Counted from the stretch's first letter, positions 1 to 7,654 are shown. The stretch is DNA of 64,000 nt from Lunatimonas sp. (GCF_020832325.1 NZ_JAFIEU010000032.1:1-64000); one strand, 5' to 3'. Numbers and translations are program-made. The notes: generated from the sequence alone by a model not told the origin.

Positions 1-6
1 TACATC

Positions 7-41
7 AAGTCTTACGTCTTGAGTCTTATATCTTGTGTCTT
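7..41 (+). repeat. Heptanucleotide tandem repeat, pattern NNNTCTT (five units)
   Basis: Five consecutive 7-bp units read AAGTCTT, ACGTCTT, GAGTCTT, ATATCTT and GTGTCTT. The last four bases are constant and the first three vary. The same tract recurs at 438-472 and in shorter form at 1467-1487, each time just left of a CRISPR-like repeat. If the array is read leftward this is the leader-distal (trailer) side. The periodicity is read directly; a function is not known to me. Confidence 0.7.
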
Positions 42-42
42 T

Positions 43-147
43 CTATAAGTCTACCCTTTTTAAGATGCTCACTTCAACGCTTTATATAAACCAAATAAAT
101 ATGAAAAAACCGTTTCAGTCTACCCTTTTTAAGATGCTCACTTCAAC
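43..147 (-). CRISPR. CRISPR array fragment C: two repeats, one 33-bp spacer
   Basis: There are two copies of the 36-bp repeat that on the + strand begins GTTTCAGTCTACCC and ends GCTCACTTCAAC. The copy at 112-147 is complete. The copy at 43-78 matches over its last 30 bases, but its first six (CTATAA) are degenerate. The spacer is 79-111. Degeneration at the left end and the minus-strand 3' end ACTGAAAC (a type III crRNA handle) both argue that it is read leftward, like the cmr operon. It is separated from the main array by over 1.3 kb, so it may be a relic. Confidence 0.75.
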
Positions 148-431
148 CCTTGATTTTTGAAACATGTTGAAAAACAAATTATTAAACCATCTTTTCCAAT
201 ATGCAATATGGCTATATTCGGAATCGGGGTCTTTTTTCAATGTTTTTTTGAATGGTCTACTATCAAGGGGATTTCTAAAGGTAAATATAGAGAACTGAGT
301 CGTACCAAACAAACCTACCACCATAAAGTATGGGCCGTTCCCGTCATTTCAGCCAAATCAAAGGGCAGGGTTCCTTTAAAAGAATTAACATCTTCGAAGC
401 CTTTGGAAAAGCGCGCTTTCGTATTCACTAG

Positions 432-622
432 TACATCAAGTCTTACGTCTTGAGTCCTATATCTTGTGTATTTCTAATCAGTCTACCCTTTTAAAGATGC
501 TCACTTCAACCCTTGGTTTTTGCAACATGCTGAAAAACATACTTTTAAACCATCTTTTCCAATATGCAATAGGACTATATTCAGAATCGGGCTCTCTTTT
601 CAGTGCTTTTTGCATTGATCCG
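432..622. repeat. Segmental duplicate of 1-260 (array end plus flank)
   Basis: This stretch repeats the left flank, one CRISPR repeat and about 110 bp of right flank found at 1-260, minus one repeat-spacer unit. For example, bases 511-615 match 148-252 with scattered substitutions and no clear indels, including the shared string AAACCATCTTTTCCAATATG. On the minus strand both copies read through the repeat as an open frame ending RVEVSI-x-KRVD, but I count about 12 amino-acid-changing against 3 silent differences, so coding constraint is not supported. End points are estimates by eye. Confidence 0.75.
475..510 (-). CRISPR. CRISPR array fragment B: single repeat
   Basis: Bases 481-510 match the last 30 bases of the 36-bp array repeat with one change (T to A in the T5 run). 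The first six positions (TAATCA) are degenerate as in the other distal copies. There is no second repeat next to it, so it is a solitary unit, probably produced by the same duplication as fragment C. Confidence 0.6.
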
Positions 623-688
623 GATGGGGCTTCCTTATAGGAATACACCTATCCCATACTGTATAAAAATATGGTTTGTATTATACTA

Positions 689-1192
689 TCATCCGTTTAT
701 CAAATACACCACAAACATCACAAAAAGTAAAATAGCAAGAAAAATTGCCCAAAAATGGGCTGATTCTGATTCTAGGCCAGCATCCTTCGACATGAGCAAT
801 ATTAGCGAATGAATTAGATAACAAACTATCAGAAAGAACAATAGGCCAAAATATTGAATACTGGAAACTAATTCTTTATTCGAATAAAGTATTTCTGTAA
901 CATTAAAAATCGTAAGCCATCCAACAAGTAATACGAAGAATAATGAATAGACGTTTATCAAGAAAACACTTTTGAGACGGTTCAATTGAAGAAGTGTTGA
1001 AGAATGAAAAAAACCAGTGGCAAGCTGAAAAAACAAAATTAAGCCAAATTTAAGCGCAAAATTCCGTTCAGTGATTTCTGCGAAATAGGTTAATTCAATG
1101 TTATTAAAAATAGAGGGTATAGCTAAATATACATTTAAAATTGTAAGAATGGACGCTGTTAAATGTATCAGCCCTAATAAAACTCTGCCCAT
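689..1192 (-). CDS. Small four-helix membrane protein of unknown function
   Basis: The frame is very hydrophobic, with about four predicted membrane segments: near the N terminus (LLGLIHLTASILTIL), around FALKFGLILFFQLA, around VFLINVYSLFFVLLVGWL, a stretch after VSSIQYFGLLFFLIVCYLI, and a last helix near the C terminus (FWAIFLAILLFVMFVVYL). I chose the second Met (MGRVLLG); an ATG five codons earlier at 1207 is possible. It lies alone between CRISPR fragments B and A. I recognise no family. Its position inside a broken type III array makes it either cargo of the rearrangement or an uncharacterised accessory protein; the sequence does not decide. Confidence 0.55.
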   Translation of the reverse strand: MGRVLLGLIHLTASILTILNVYLAIPSIFNNIELTYFAEITERNFALKFGLILFFQLATGFFHSSTLLQLNRLKSVFLINVYSLFFVLLVGWLTIFNVTEILYSNKELVSSIQYFGLLFFLIVCYLIHSLILLMSKDAGLESESAHFWAIFLAILLFVMFVVYLING

Positions 1193-1330
1193 ATTCGAAT
1201 ATAGCAAATTCTATTGATAGTCAAAAAACCAAAAATATTCGTCAATCGCCGCTTACGACGCATTAAATTAATACTTTTTTCCGAAAACTTATTCTTGATA
1301 AAATCAGACTCCCAATCGATTTTAAACCAA

Positions 1331-1453
1331 CTACTTTAAAAGTGTCGCAACCAACCCATTGGTAATTACCCCGGCAACAATCCATTTTACCAAATCATAT
1401 TTGGGCTGAGAAATTGCCTGGGTTTCTTCCCCTGCCTTTTGAAAAGTGTACAT
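1331..1453 (-). CDS. Possible 40-residue single-pass membrane peptide
   Basis: An ATG-initiated frame of 40 codons ends in TAG. The first half is polar (MYTFQKAGEETQ...), followed by one hydrophobic segment (WIVAGVITNGLVATLL) and a terminal Lys, as in small single-span membrane peptides. It lies between the 172-residue membrane ORF and the main CRISPR array, on the same strand as the cas genes. No ribosome-binding site is evident, and no family is recognised. Short length makes chance a real possibility. Confidence 0.3.
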   Translation of the reverse strand: MYTFQKAGEETQAISQPKYDLVKWIVAGVITNGLVATLLK

Positions 1454-1504
1454 GACACATAAGATTTTGTCCTAAGTCTTGAGTCCACCTACAGTTTGAG
1501 ACTT

Positions 1505-1681
1505 GAACCAGTCTACCCTTTTTAAGATACTCACTTCAACTTATGATACTAGGTGTTGTAATGAACACGTCCGGTTTCAGTCTACCCTTTTTAAGATACT
1601 CACTTCAACCATCCGCGCTTTCATGGACGATACGTCCATGTTACCGTTTCAGTCTACCCTTTTTAAGATGCTCACTTCAAC
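1505..1681 (-). CRISPR. CRISPR array fragment A (main array): three repeats, two spacers
   Basis: Repeats lie at 1505-1540 (first six bases degenerate, GAACCA), 1574-1609 and 1646-1681, with spacers at 1541-1573 (33 bp) and 1610-1645 (36 bp). Two repeats have GATAC where the cas-proximal one has GATGC. Read on the minus strand the repeat starts GTTGAAGTG and ends ACTGAAAC, a typical type III 5' handle. The cas-proximal repeat begins only 25 bp after the cas6 stop codon, so there is little room for a separate leader. Transcription may simply continue from the cmr operon. Confidence 0.9.
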
Positions 1682-1706
1682 CTGAACCCCATTCCCATGA
1701 CGTAGG

Positions 1707-2477
1707 CTATTCGGGATCGTCCGTTTGTTTGGAAGTAATCGGCTGCAATTTGCCAAAGCCTATACTTACCCCCTGCCCTATACTCAATTCCGGCGGCAGG
1801 TTGAGGTTGGCAATCAGGGTAACATCTAGCGCAAGGCGTTTAATTCCATAACTGTCCTTGAAGCCCATCCAGTCAATCGTGCTCAGGTGAATCTGCAGCT
1901 TTTCCCGATCGGGAGCCACCTCCAATGCATCCAATGTTTGCCAGAGATGCCCCCAAATAAGCCGTTCAAGAATGACGACCCGATCGCTTAGCTTGGGGGT
2001 TCGCTTCCAATGGGCAAATTGGGAGGCATTGAAGGGAAGCCACTTGTTTAGGCGGTATTGGGTCATTTTGCTTTCAATAGTTGGCCGCCAAATACCATGC
2101 GTATGTGCTGCCATAATCAATTGAACCTCTTCGCCACCCAAACTAAGCGAATCCCCAGCCAGCGACATCCAAAGCTGCAATGCCTGGGCTCCAGGGCCTA
2201 TCCCGAATATGGCTGCTTTTCGGTGGCGGATTTTATATTGGATAAGGGGATAACGAAAGTGAGTATCGGCCAAAGGGGGCTGATCCGATGATGTAGCCTC
2301 ATCGGAAATCAAGACCTCTTGATGATTGTGAAAAAGATCGGACGCCACTCCGGCCGCTTCAAAAACAGCCTTGAGACCTGCCACACTCTCAATTACCGCT
2401 CCTCGAAATTTTCTCAGTTGGCTTGGATGTAGCGGTATGTCAAACTGGATATAGGTATAGGGAATTCTATCGCTCAT
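1707..2477 (-). CDS. cas6: Cas6-type CRISPR RNA endonuclease
   Basis: This 256-residue protein would cut pre-crRNA within each repeat to leave the 8-nt 5' handle. It carries landmarks of the Bacteroidota Cas6b-type family: LFHNH near residue 50, RYPLIQYK followed by GIGPGAQAL in the middle, and a C-terminal glycine-rich SIGFGKL loop. It is the last gene of the cmr operon, overlaps the cmr6 stop by 4 bp (ATGA), and ends 25 bp before the array it should process. Family assignment is by remembered motifs, not a search. Catalytic residues are not assigned. Confidence 0.8.
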   Translation of the reverse strand: MSDRIPYTYIQFDIPLHPSQLRKFRGAVIESVAGLKAVFEAAGVASDLFHNHQEVLISDEATSSDQPPLADTHFRYPLIQYKIRHRKAAIFGIGPGAQALQLWMSLAGDSLSLGGEEVQLIMAAHTHGIWRPTIESKMTQYRLNKWLPFNASQFAHWKRTPKLSDRVVILERLIWGHLWQTLDALEVAPDREKLQIHLSTIDWMGFKDSYGIKRLALDVTLIANLNLPPELSIGQGVSIGFGKLQPITSKQTDDPE

Positions 2478-3589
2478 GACTCAGAAAGGGTTAGTGTACA
2501 AATGATGTTTTCGAAGGCTATATAGTCCTTCTGGATTTTTACAGTAACAGGCTTCCCCACCAATTCCGCTGAAAACTGCTGAATTTTTTTATCTCCCACT
2601 TTAAGGCTTTTACGGTATACCAGCGCACTTTTTTTTCCGCTATCATTGGAAAACCGGACCTTTAAATACCCGATATGTACCCCAACAATTTCACCGGGAT
2701 AAGCCTTATCCTTTTCGATGAACCCTGCTCCATTCCCATGCAGCTCATCCAAATACTGGACGGGATTCAGCTGTCCATAGCCTACATTGGTCTTGGCACC
2801 AATTCCCCGAGCCATTAGCAATTGCTTAAAAAGTTCCAGCTTCACCTCCTTTGTCACCTCTGGTATCACCATGCTGTCGAATAGCCTAAAATTAAATAGA
2901 AGTATAATTCCCGGCATTACTTTCAGGAACATAAGCGGCACGGGATCTTTAAACCAATCCGGATGCGGAGTAACGTAATCGGTGCCAAGAAAGGGATAAG
3001 ACCTTCTATTAGCCGGAGAGAGCAAAGCTCCGTAAAAACAATCCCTGCGATAACTCGAAAGAAAATTTCCATCAGGCTTGGAATAGTCCACCCCCTCGAA
3101 TATCTCCATTTCAAGCCGTCTAAGTTGGTCTCCTTCAATGTTTACAGATTTACCTTGCTTTTCGAGTATCTCATTGATCAGGGTGCTTATCCATTCGATT
3201 TTCGCGGCTTCTAGCTCACCTTCTTTGTTACCCGGAAAATTGGACCGCAGCATGCCCTTGACAGAAGATCCTGGGACTTCTGGAAGCCCGGTGGTATAGT
3301 CAAAATAAAACCCAATTTTAGATTCACCTTCCGCTCCGGATTCGTGTTGGTATCCACTTCCGATCAATAGGCCTGGATAGGTTAGGGAAAGCTCAAAAGA
3401 ATGTGCGGCGAAGAACACATCCTCCCGCAAGTGTTTTAACGGTTGACTAACGATGCTTTCAGAGAGGGTTTGATAATTTTCCTTTTCAGCATGTTCTAGA
3501 TTTTTTACCTTATCCAACGCTGCATACATACCCCGGTAAAAGCACCAGCCGGAATTGGCATCTGGCGAAAATTTCTCTATCCGAGTCAT
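2474..3589 (-). CDS. cmr6: Type III-B RAMP protein Cmr6
   Basis: Cmr6 caps the Cmr4/Cmr5 filament that binds target RNA. The protein is 371 residues from the ATG at 3589. A longer in-frame start at 3709 would overlap cmr5 by about 120 bp and is rejected. Visible family signatures are TYPGLLIGSGYQHES, the block FDYTTGLPEVPGSSVKG, and a late glycine-rich GIGAKTNVGYGQL loop. After that loop comes an extra segment of about 90 residues rich in beta-strand-like sequence (PGEIVGVHIGYLKVRF...), longer than a plain Cmr6 core. The start is 1 bp after the cmr5 stop, and the end overlaps cas6. Confidence 0.88.
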   Translation of the reverse strand: MTRIEKFSPDANSGWCFYRGMYAALDKVKNLEHAEKENYQTLSESIVSQPLKHLREDVFFAAHSFELSLTYPGLLIGSGYQHESGAEGESKIGFYFDYTTGLPEVPGSSVKGMLRSNFPGNKEGELEAAKIEWISTLINEILEKQGKSVNIEGDQLRRLEMEIFEGVDYSKPDGNFLSSYRRDCFYGALLSPANRRSYPFLGTDYVTPHPDWFKDPVPLMFLKVMPGIILLFNFRLFDSMVIPEVTKEVKLELFKQLLMARGIGAKTNVGYGQLNPVQYLDELHGNGAGFIEKDKAYPGEIVGVHIGYLKVRFSNDSGKKSALVYRKSLKVGDKKIQQFSAELVGKPVTVKIQKDYIAFENIICTLTLSES

Positions 3590-3590
3590 A

Positions 3591-3992
3591 TTATTTAAGG
3601 GGGAAGGTTCGAATAACAAGCTTAATCGCCACTGCGGCATCCAATATCTGCCTACGAAGCATTTGTTGGTCATTGCTCTCCCGATAGTAATCAAAGAGGT
3701 TTTTTGCATCCGAATTTAGCGTTCCCCGGTACTCTTTGACTACCTGAAAAATAGCTTTCATCATGGGCTCACGGTCCACTTCTCTGCCGGATTTGAGCTT
3801 TTCATTGCCTTTGCTATTTTTACTTCGAAGATTATAAAGTAAAGCCAAGGGCATGCCGGCTTGAATCACGGATGCTCCAAAAGAAGCTATATACCCATTG
3901 TATTGCTTGCTGATGGAATCATCCGGATTTTTCATCCATTTCCTCACCGCTTTAAAAGCCATGGGAATCATTTTTTCTACACGGTTATTCAT
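3591..3992 (-). CDS. cmr5: Type III-B small subunit Cmr5
   Basis: This 133-residue, mostly alpha-helical protein has the Cmr5 core YNGYIASFGASVIQAGMPLAL, which in the family packs along the Cmr4 backbone of the effector complex. The length fits Cmr5 (roughly 120-150). It overlaps the cmr4 stop by 4 bp and is followed 1 bp later by cmr6, so the three are almost certainly translated from one message. Confidence 0.9.
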   Translation of the reverse strand: MNNRVEKMIPMAFKAVRKWMKNPDDSISKQYNGYIASFGASVIQAGMPLALLYNLRSKNSKGNEKLKSGREVDREPMMKAIFQVVKEYRGTLNSDAKNLFDYYRESNDQQMLRRQILDAAVAIKLVIRTFPLK

Positions 3993-4771
3993 GGCCTATT
4001 GGGGATAAAAAATTTACAAAGACCGTAGCCAATCGACGCATTGGCTCCGATTTGAACCATATCTTCGAGCCCTTTTTCGAATGTATCCCGCATTTCGGGG
4101 GATTGGATGATAAATGTGGCAAAACGTGAGTCGTAGGGTACAACTTCTTCATACCATAGGTTTTCACTTTTACCGTTTTCCAGGTGGTTTCGTGCGATTA
4201 CCGGCAGCTCCAGAGATTGGAAATCATCGGGATGCAGCAGTGCTAAATTTTCCCCAAACGCTGCATTTACCCACGGCAATAGCGTTATATTTTGAATTTG
4301 CGAATCATCCTTTATAACCCAGTCAAGTTCTTCAATGATGGCCCCTCGGTATTCATCACTAAAAACAATGGGGTGTCCTTTTTCAGGGGACTGAAAAGAT
4401 AAGCTCAGAAGATCATTCGGTACAGGCAAACCAAAGTTAGTCAGTTTTTGGATTAGGGATTTAACAACACTTGTGGACGTTGCGTTAAAGTAGGGTGATT
4501 TGCTACTACGAAGTGGCCTTGAAAGAAGGTCAGCGGAAAGAAACTGCCATTTTCCGGCATTCTTTTCGTCTCCAAATATAGGTAAGACTTCGGTGTTATT
4601 ATTTTGAAAGAATTCCCGTAAGGCTCCTTTGATACTGGATGAATGAATGGTAGGAAGCTGGGTGTTAACATCCCGCTGCACCAGGTTGTCCACCACCCCA
4701 AAGCTCGTCTCACCACTGCCTACGTGCAGATTGGTGATGCACTTGATGACATAAAAAGCTGTGTCCTTCAT
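3989..4771 (-). CDS. cmr4: Type III-B backbone RAMP and target-RNA nuclease Cmr4
   Basis: The protein is 260 residues. The N-terminal signature NLHVGSGETSFGVVDNLVQRD is the Cmr4 thumb region. The Asp in GVVD (residue 28) corresponds to the aspartate that cleaves target RNA at 6-nt intervals in studied Cmr complexes, so slicing activity looks intact. HSSSIKGALREFF follows as expected, and a GANASIGYGLCKF glycine-rich loop lies near the C terminus. Unlike the tight junctions elsewhere in the operon, 122 bp separate it from cmr3. That space is filled by a 34-codon ORF whose stop overlaps this ATG. Confidence 0.9.
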   Translation of the reverse strand: MKDTAFYVIKCITNLHVGSGETSFGVVDNLVQRDVNTQLPTIHSSSIKGALREFFQNNNTEVLPIFGDEKNAGKWQFLSADLLSRPLRSSKSPYFNATSTSVVKSLIQKLTNFGLPVPNDLLSLSFQSPEKGHPIVFSDEYRGAIIEELDWVIKDDSQIQNITLLPWVNAAFGENLALLHPDDFQSLELPVIARNHLENGKSENLWYEEVVPYDSRFATFIIQSPEMRDTFEKGLEDMVQIGANASIGYGLCKFFIPNRP

Positions 4772-4872
4772 AAATTTAGTTTTTTATTTTTTTGGTCAAA
4801 ATTGTCTGCTCCTGACTCATATTTGAGAGATCTTGCCACTATAATAATTCGTTGTTGTTTCTTTTGTGTCAT
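4768..4872 (-). CDS. 34-codon ORF between cmr3 and cmr4, overlapping the cmr4 start
   Basis: An ATG at 4872 opens a frame for 34 residues beginning MTQKKQQRIIIVARS and ending NKKLNL. Its TGA shares the ATGA overlap with the cmr4 start codon. The peptide is strongly basic and has no membrane segment. It sits exactly in the only long gap of the cmr operon. It could be a small protein, or a leader ORF coupling cmr4 translation to upstream ribosomes. No homology is recognised, and its short length leaves chance open. Confidence 0.4.
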   Translation of the reverse strand: MTQKKQQRIIIVARSLKYESGADNFDQKNKKLNL

Positions 4873-4893
4873 GGTCTATTCCTACTAATTCTA

Positions 4894-5982
4894 TTAAATT
4901 TCTCTGAAACAGTGATTGAACCCTACACAGGTCAAATGTCTAAGATCGTTTTCGTTTTCCTTTTTCTTTTCCTCTGACCCCTCTCCTGATTGAGTGCTGC
5001 CTACAGTGATTTGGTCGGCAATCCTTTCAGCATCTTCGGCACTATTGGCAAACAAGACCGAACCCTTCTTGAGTAGGTGATATTTATTACTTTCTTTTTT
5101 AGACTCGAATTTTCCGGAAGGAAAAATACCAGCCCGGAAAACATTGGTATCCGTAAGTGCAAAGTCGCAGTAGGAAAATAAGGATGGGTACACAAAAGCA
5201 TCGCTGAGAAGACATACCTTATTTCCAGCGTCTCCGGAAAAAAAACTAGGTAAGTCGTCTACCTTCGACTCAATACGCACCCGGAATTGCCGCTGTTCCC
5301 CTCCAAAAAACACGATGGTATCCGACAAATTCACCGGATATTCCTCTTCCTTGAAGACATAGACATTTTTCACCCGGGCATAGAAAACAAACGCACCGTC
5401 ATCCCGAAACCTGTAAAACTGTTGTTTGAAAAACCCTTTAGTTTTAGAACCCTTTTGTATGCCTACCTGTGTGGCTTGTTGGAAAACCGTACCAAATGGG
5501 ATAGCCATCTGATTTTCATCAACCAACAAATCCGGATACTGCATTTTCGGGTCAAAATCTGGCATAAAAGGAACCTTTGGAATTGATTGATTTGCCCAGA
5601 GGCAATTGCCGGTTTTCTCCCAGCTTAATTCCATTTGGGAAAGTGGGTGGGCAATTCGGAGCGAAACTCCCCCATAGGAGACTAATAAGGGCGATATTTC
5701 TTCTATCGCCCCAAAGTTTGTCACCTTTGACTCGGGATGAAAAGATTTTTCACCAATGAGTGCTTTTGCTTTTTCGGAATGATTTGAAAGGGGAAGGCAT
5801 TCATTTTCCTGTAGTAACAGAAAGCGAAGCAAACCCAAAAGGCCGCTTTGCTGGGGATAGGGATTGCTGTAGGCAAGGTAGTTTCTTCCCTTTTCATCGG
5901 AAAGCTCCCCAAAAGTTCTCTCCCCTCCAAAATAATAATCCTCCAACGGAGTAAGCGTAATTTTGCAGTTATACTCAATCAT
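4894..5982 (-). CDS. cmr3: Type III-B RAMP protein Cmr3
   Basis: Cmr3 binds the 5' handle of the crRNA next to Cas10. This 362-residue protein shows the family opening ITLTPLEDYYFGGERTFGE and the following NYLAYSNPYPQQSGLLGLLR block. A late KFESKKESNKYHLLKKGSVL region precedes a polar Glu/Lys-rich segment and HLTCVGFNHCFREI at the end. Its ATG overlaps the cas10 stop by 8 bp, so translation is coupled. Length is normal for Cmr3. Confidence 0.88.
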   Translation of the reverse strand: MIEYNCKITLTPLEDYYFGGERTFGELSDEKGRNYLAYSNPYPQQSGLLGLLRFLLLQENECLPLSNHSEKAKALIGEKSFHPESKVTNFGAIEEISPLLVSYGGVSLRIAHPLSQMELSWEKTGNCLWANQSIPKVPFMPDFDPKMQYPDLLVDENQMAIPFGTVFQQATQVGIQKGSKTKGFFKQQFYRFRDDGAFVFYARVKNVYVFKEEEYPVNLSDTIVFFGGEQRQFRVRIESKVDDLPSFFSGDAGNKVCLLSDAFVYPSLFSYCDFALTDTNVFRAGIFPSGKFESKKESNKYHLLKKGSVLFANSAEDAERIADQITVGSTQSGEGSEEKKKENENDLRHLTCVGFNHCFREI

Positions 5983-7654
5983 TATCGTCGCGATTTAAAA
6001 ATTTGACCAATCGGATGGCACCATACAGATTTTCCTTGCGGTCCCCTTCCTGATAATCCTGAAACACTCCTTGTATAAGCGCTCGAAAGCCTTCGATAAA
6101 TACCTGAATCTCTTGTTTCTGGTGAAAGGATTCATTGAAATTTTTATTAAGAAGATGTTCCAATGACGTATCATCCATTCCAACCTCTTCGAGCAAAGGC
6201 CAATCACGTCCGAGATGGTAAATAACTGAATTTAGAAAACTATTTTCTTCAATATTAAGCCTAACCAGCTTTTTGAAGACAGAATAACTATCTATTCCCT
6301 GGCTCTCCGCATCTAATCTCGCCTCTTTCCGAAATATCGCCGAAAACGTTTGCCCACTGTGCTTTTGTATTTGAATGGCCACCGCATTTTTCATCCCGTT
6401 TCGAAATTCAAAATGTTTTGCTTTTCCAAATAGTTGACCTCGTGTAATCTCCAAATTCTCATACATGGGGAATTTGTGATATCCCACCGAAACCCCATAA
6501 GAAAGGGTAGGGAATTCTGTCAATGGTAAGCCGGAGAGCTCCTTGCTAAATAACTCATCCAGGCTATCGATCAAGGAAAATAGATCTTTTTTGCCATACC
6601 TCAACGGAGCAAAAAAGAGAATATCATCCCCACCTACAAACGCAGGCACTCCACCGTATTCCCGAACTTTATCGGCAGCTTGCAGTGAAAAACTAAGCAA
6701 CGCCTTCGAAAACACACCGTACATCTGATCATCCAACGCTTTGATGCAGTTGCCAATGCCATCCCCGTCTGCCTGCACAATGGCAATATACTTGTGGTAG
6801 GTTTTGAATTCTCTTGGAAAAGAACGCTCCAAATAAATTAAGGGGTCGGATATTTCTTCGCTAGAATCCGGTAAAGACACAGAAGCATCATCCGATTCTA
6901 TTAATGTACGAAATGCATTTGATGGTTCCTCTTCAAGTTGTTCAATCAAATCCCTCGAAGAAATTTCCACAAGACTTTCAAATCGGTTCTTGGCAAAGCG
7001 ATCGTTTCCGAGGGCATCTTTTACCAGAAAGGAATTCACATTCCGGTGCATCAGGCTAACACTGCCTAGTAAGATCTCCAACCAGTCCATCTTCTCTTCG
7101 GGGAAAATCTGGGTGTGCAGCTCCAAAACATCCAATTTGGCAAACAGGGAAGCTACTATTTCTTTCTTTTGAAGCTTTTTTGCCTCGGGGGATTCGTCTA
7201 CATTAATTGATACGGCATATACTTGGAAATAATCCAAAAAAAATTCCTTCATGTCCTTACAGGCTTTTTTAGGGCTTTCCTTAAACAATTTTGGATTCTG
7301 ATCTAACAAAAACCTATAAGATGACTTAAACAAGCTTGTTTTTACTTGATTGATCAGTTTGACAACTTTCTCCCAGTCAAATTCTCTATTTTCTGATGGA
7401 ATGGAAAACACACAACGGTCTGCAAAAATCCCCGCTCCGTTAGGACTTTTTAAAATATCATGCTCCTGTCCTCTCCAAGTTACCAAATCTACATAGGGGA
7501 CTAAAAAATCTGCTTTTTTCTCTTTAAAAGCTATGATCAATGATTTCATCAAGTAGGAAAAGAGGTAACTTGCCGCCCAGAGTTCTCTCGTTTTTCGGGC
7601 TTTGCCCAGCGTCTTGATCAGCGGGCCTAGGGTGATGGCGTAGTATATAGTCAT
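5975..7654 (-). CDS. cas10: Cas10/Cmr2, polymerase-cyclase subunit without HD domain
   Basis: This 559-residue large subunit of the Cmr complex begins directly with the Cmr2-type block YAITLGPLIKTLGKARKTRELW, leaving no space for an N-terminal HD nuclease. The Palm domain keeps metal-binding Asp residues at QADGDGIG (about 294-301) and an intact GGDD at about 341-344. The expected function on target-RNA binding is therefore nucleotide second-messenger synthesis, not DNA cleavage. Because the operon carries CorA and NrN rather than CARF effectors, the product predicted from described homologous loci is SAM-AMP. That is inference from context, not from residues I can identify. It overlaps cmr1 and cmr3. 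Confidence 0.92.
   Translation of the reverse strand: MTIYYAITLGPLIKTLGKARKTRELWAASYLFSYLMKSLIIAFKEKKADFLVPYVDLVTWRGQEHDILKSPNGAGIFADRCVFSIPSENREFDWEKVVKLINQVKTSLFKSSYRFLLDQNPKLFKESPKKACKDMKEFFLDYFQVYAVSINVDESPEAKKLQKKEIVASLFAKLDVLELHTQIFPEEKMDWLEILLGSVSLMHRNVNSFLVKDALGNDRFAKNRFESLVEISSRDLIEQLEEEPSNAFRTLIESDDASVSLPDSSEEISDPLIYLERSFPREFKTYHKYIAIVQADGDGIGNCIKALDDQMYGVFSKALLSFSLQAADKVREYGGVPAFVGGDDILFFAPLRYGKKDLFSLIDSLDELFSKELSGLPLTEFPTLSYGVSVGYHKFPMYENLEITRGQLFGKAKHFEFRNGMKNAVAIQIQKHSGQTFSAIFRKEARLDAESQGIDSYSVFKKLVRLNIEENSFLNSVIYHLGRDWPLLEEVGMDDTSLEHLLNKNFNESFHQKQEIQVFIEGFRALIQGVFQDYQEGDRKENLYGAIRLVKFLNRDDND

Noticed and set aside
157-453. + strand 98-residue ORF and overlapping minus ORF near the left edge
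   Set aside because: They lie in the duplicated array flank, have no recognisable motif, and changes between the two flank copies do not show coding constraint.
1503-1851. Two + strand ORFs across the main CRISPR array with repeating FQSTLFKILTST-type peptide
   Set aside because: The repetition comes from translating the CRISPR repeats themselves; the frames then run antisense into cas6.
3591-3709. Longer cmr6 start 40 codons upstream
   Set aside because: It would overlap cmr5 by about 120 bp, and the extra residues do not resemble a Cmr6 N terminus; the ATG at 3589 follows the cmr5 stop by 1 bp.
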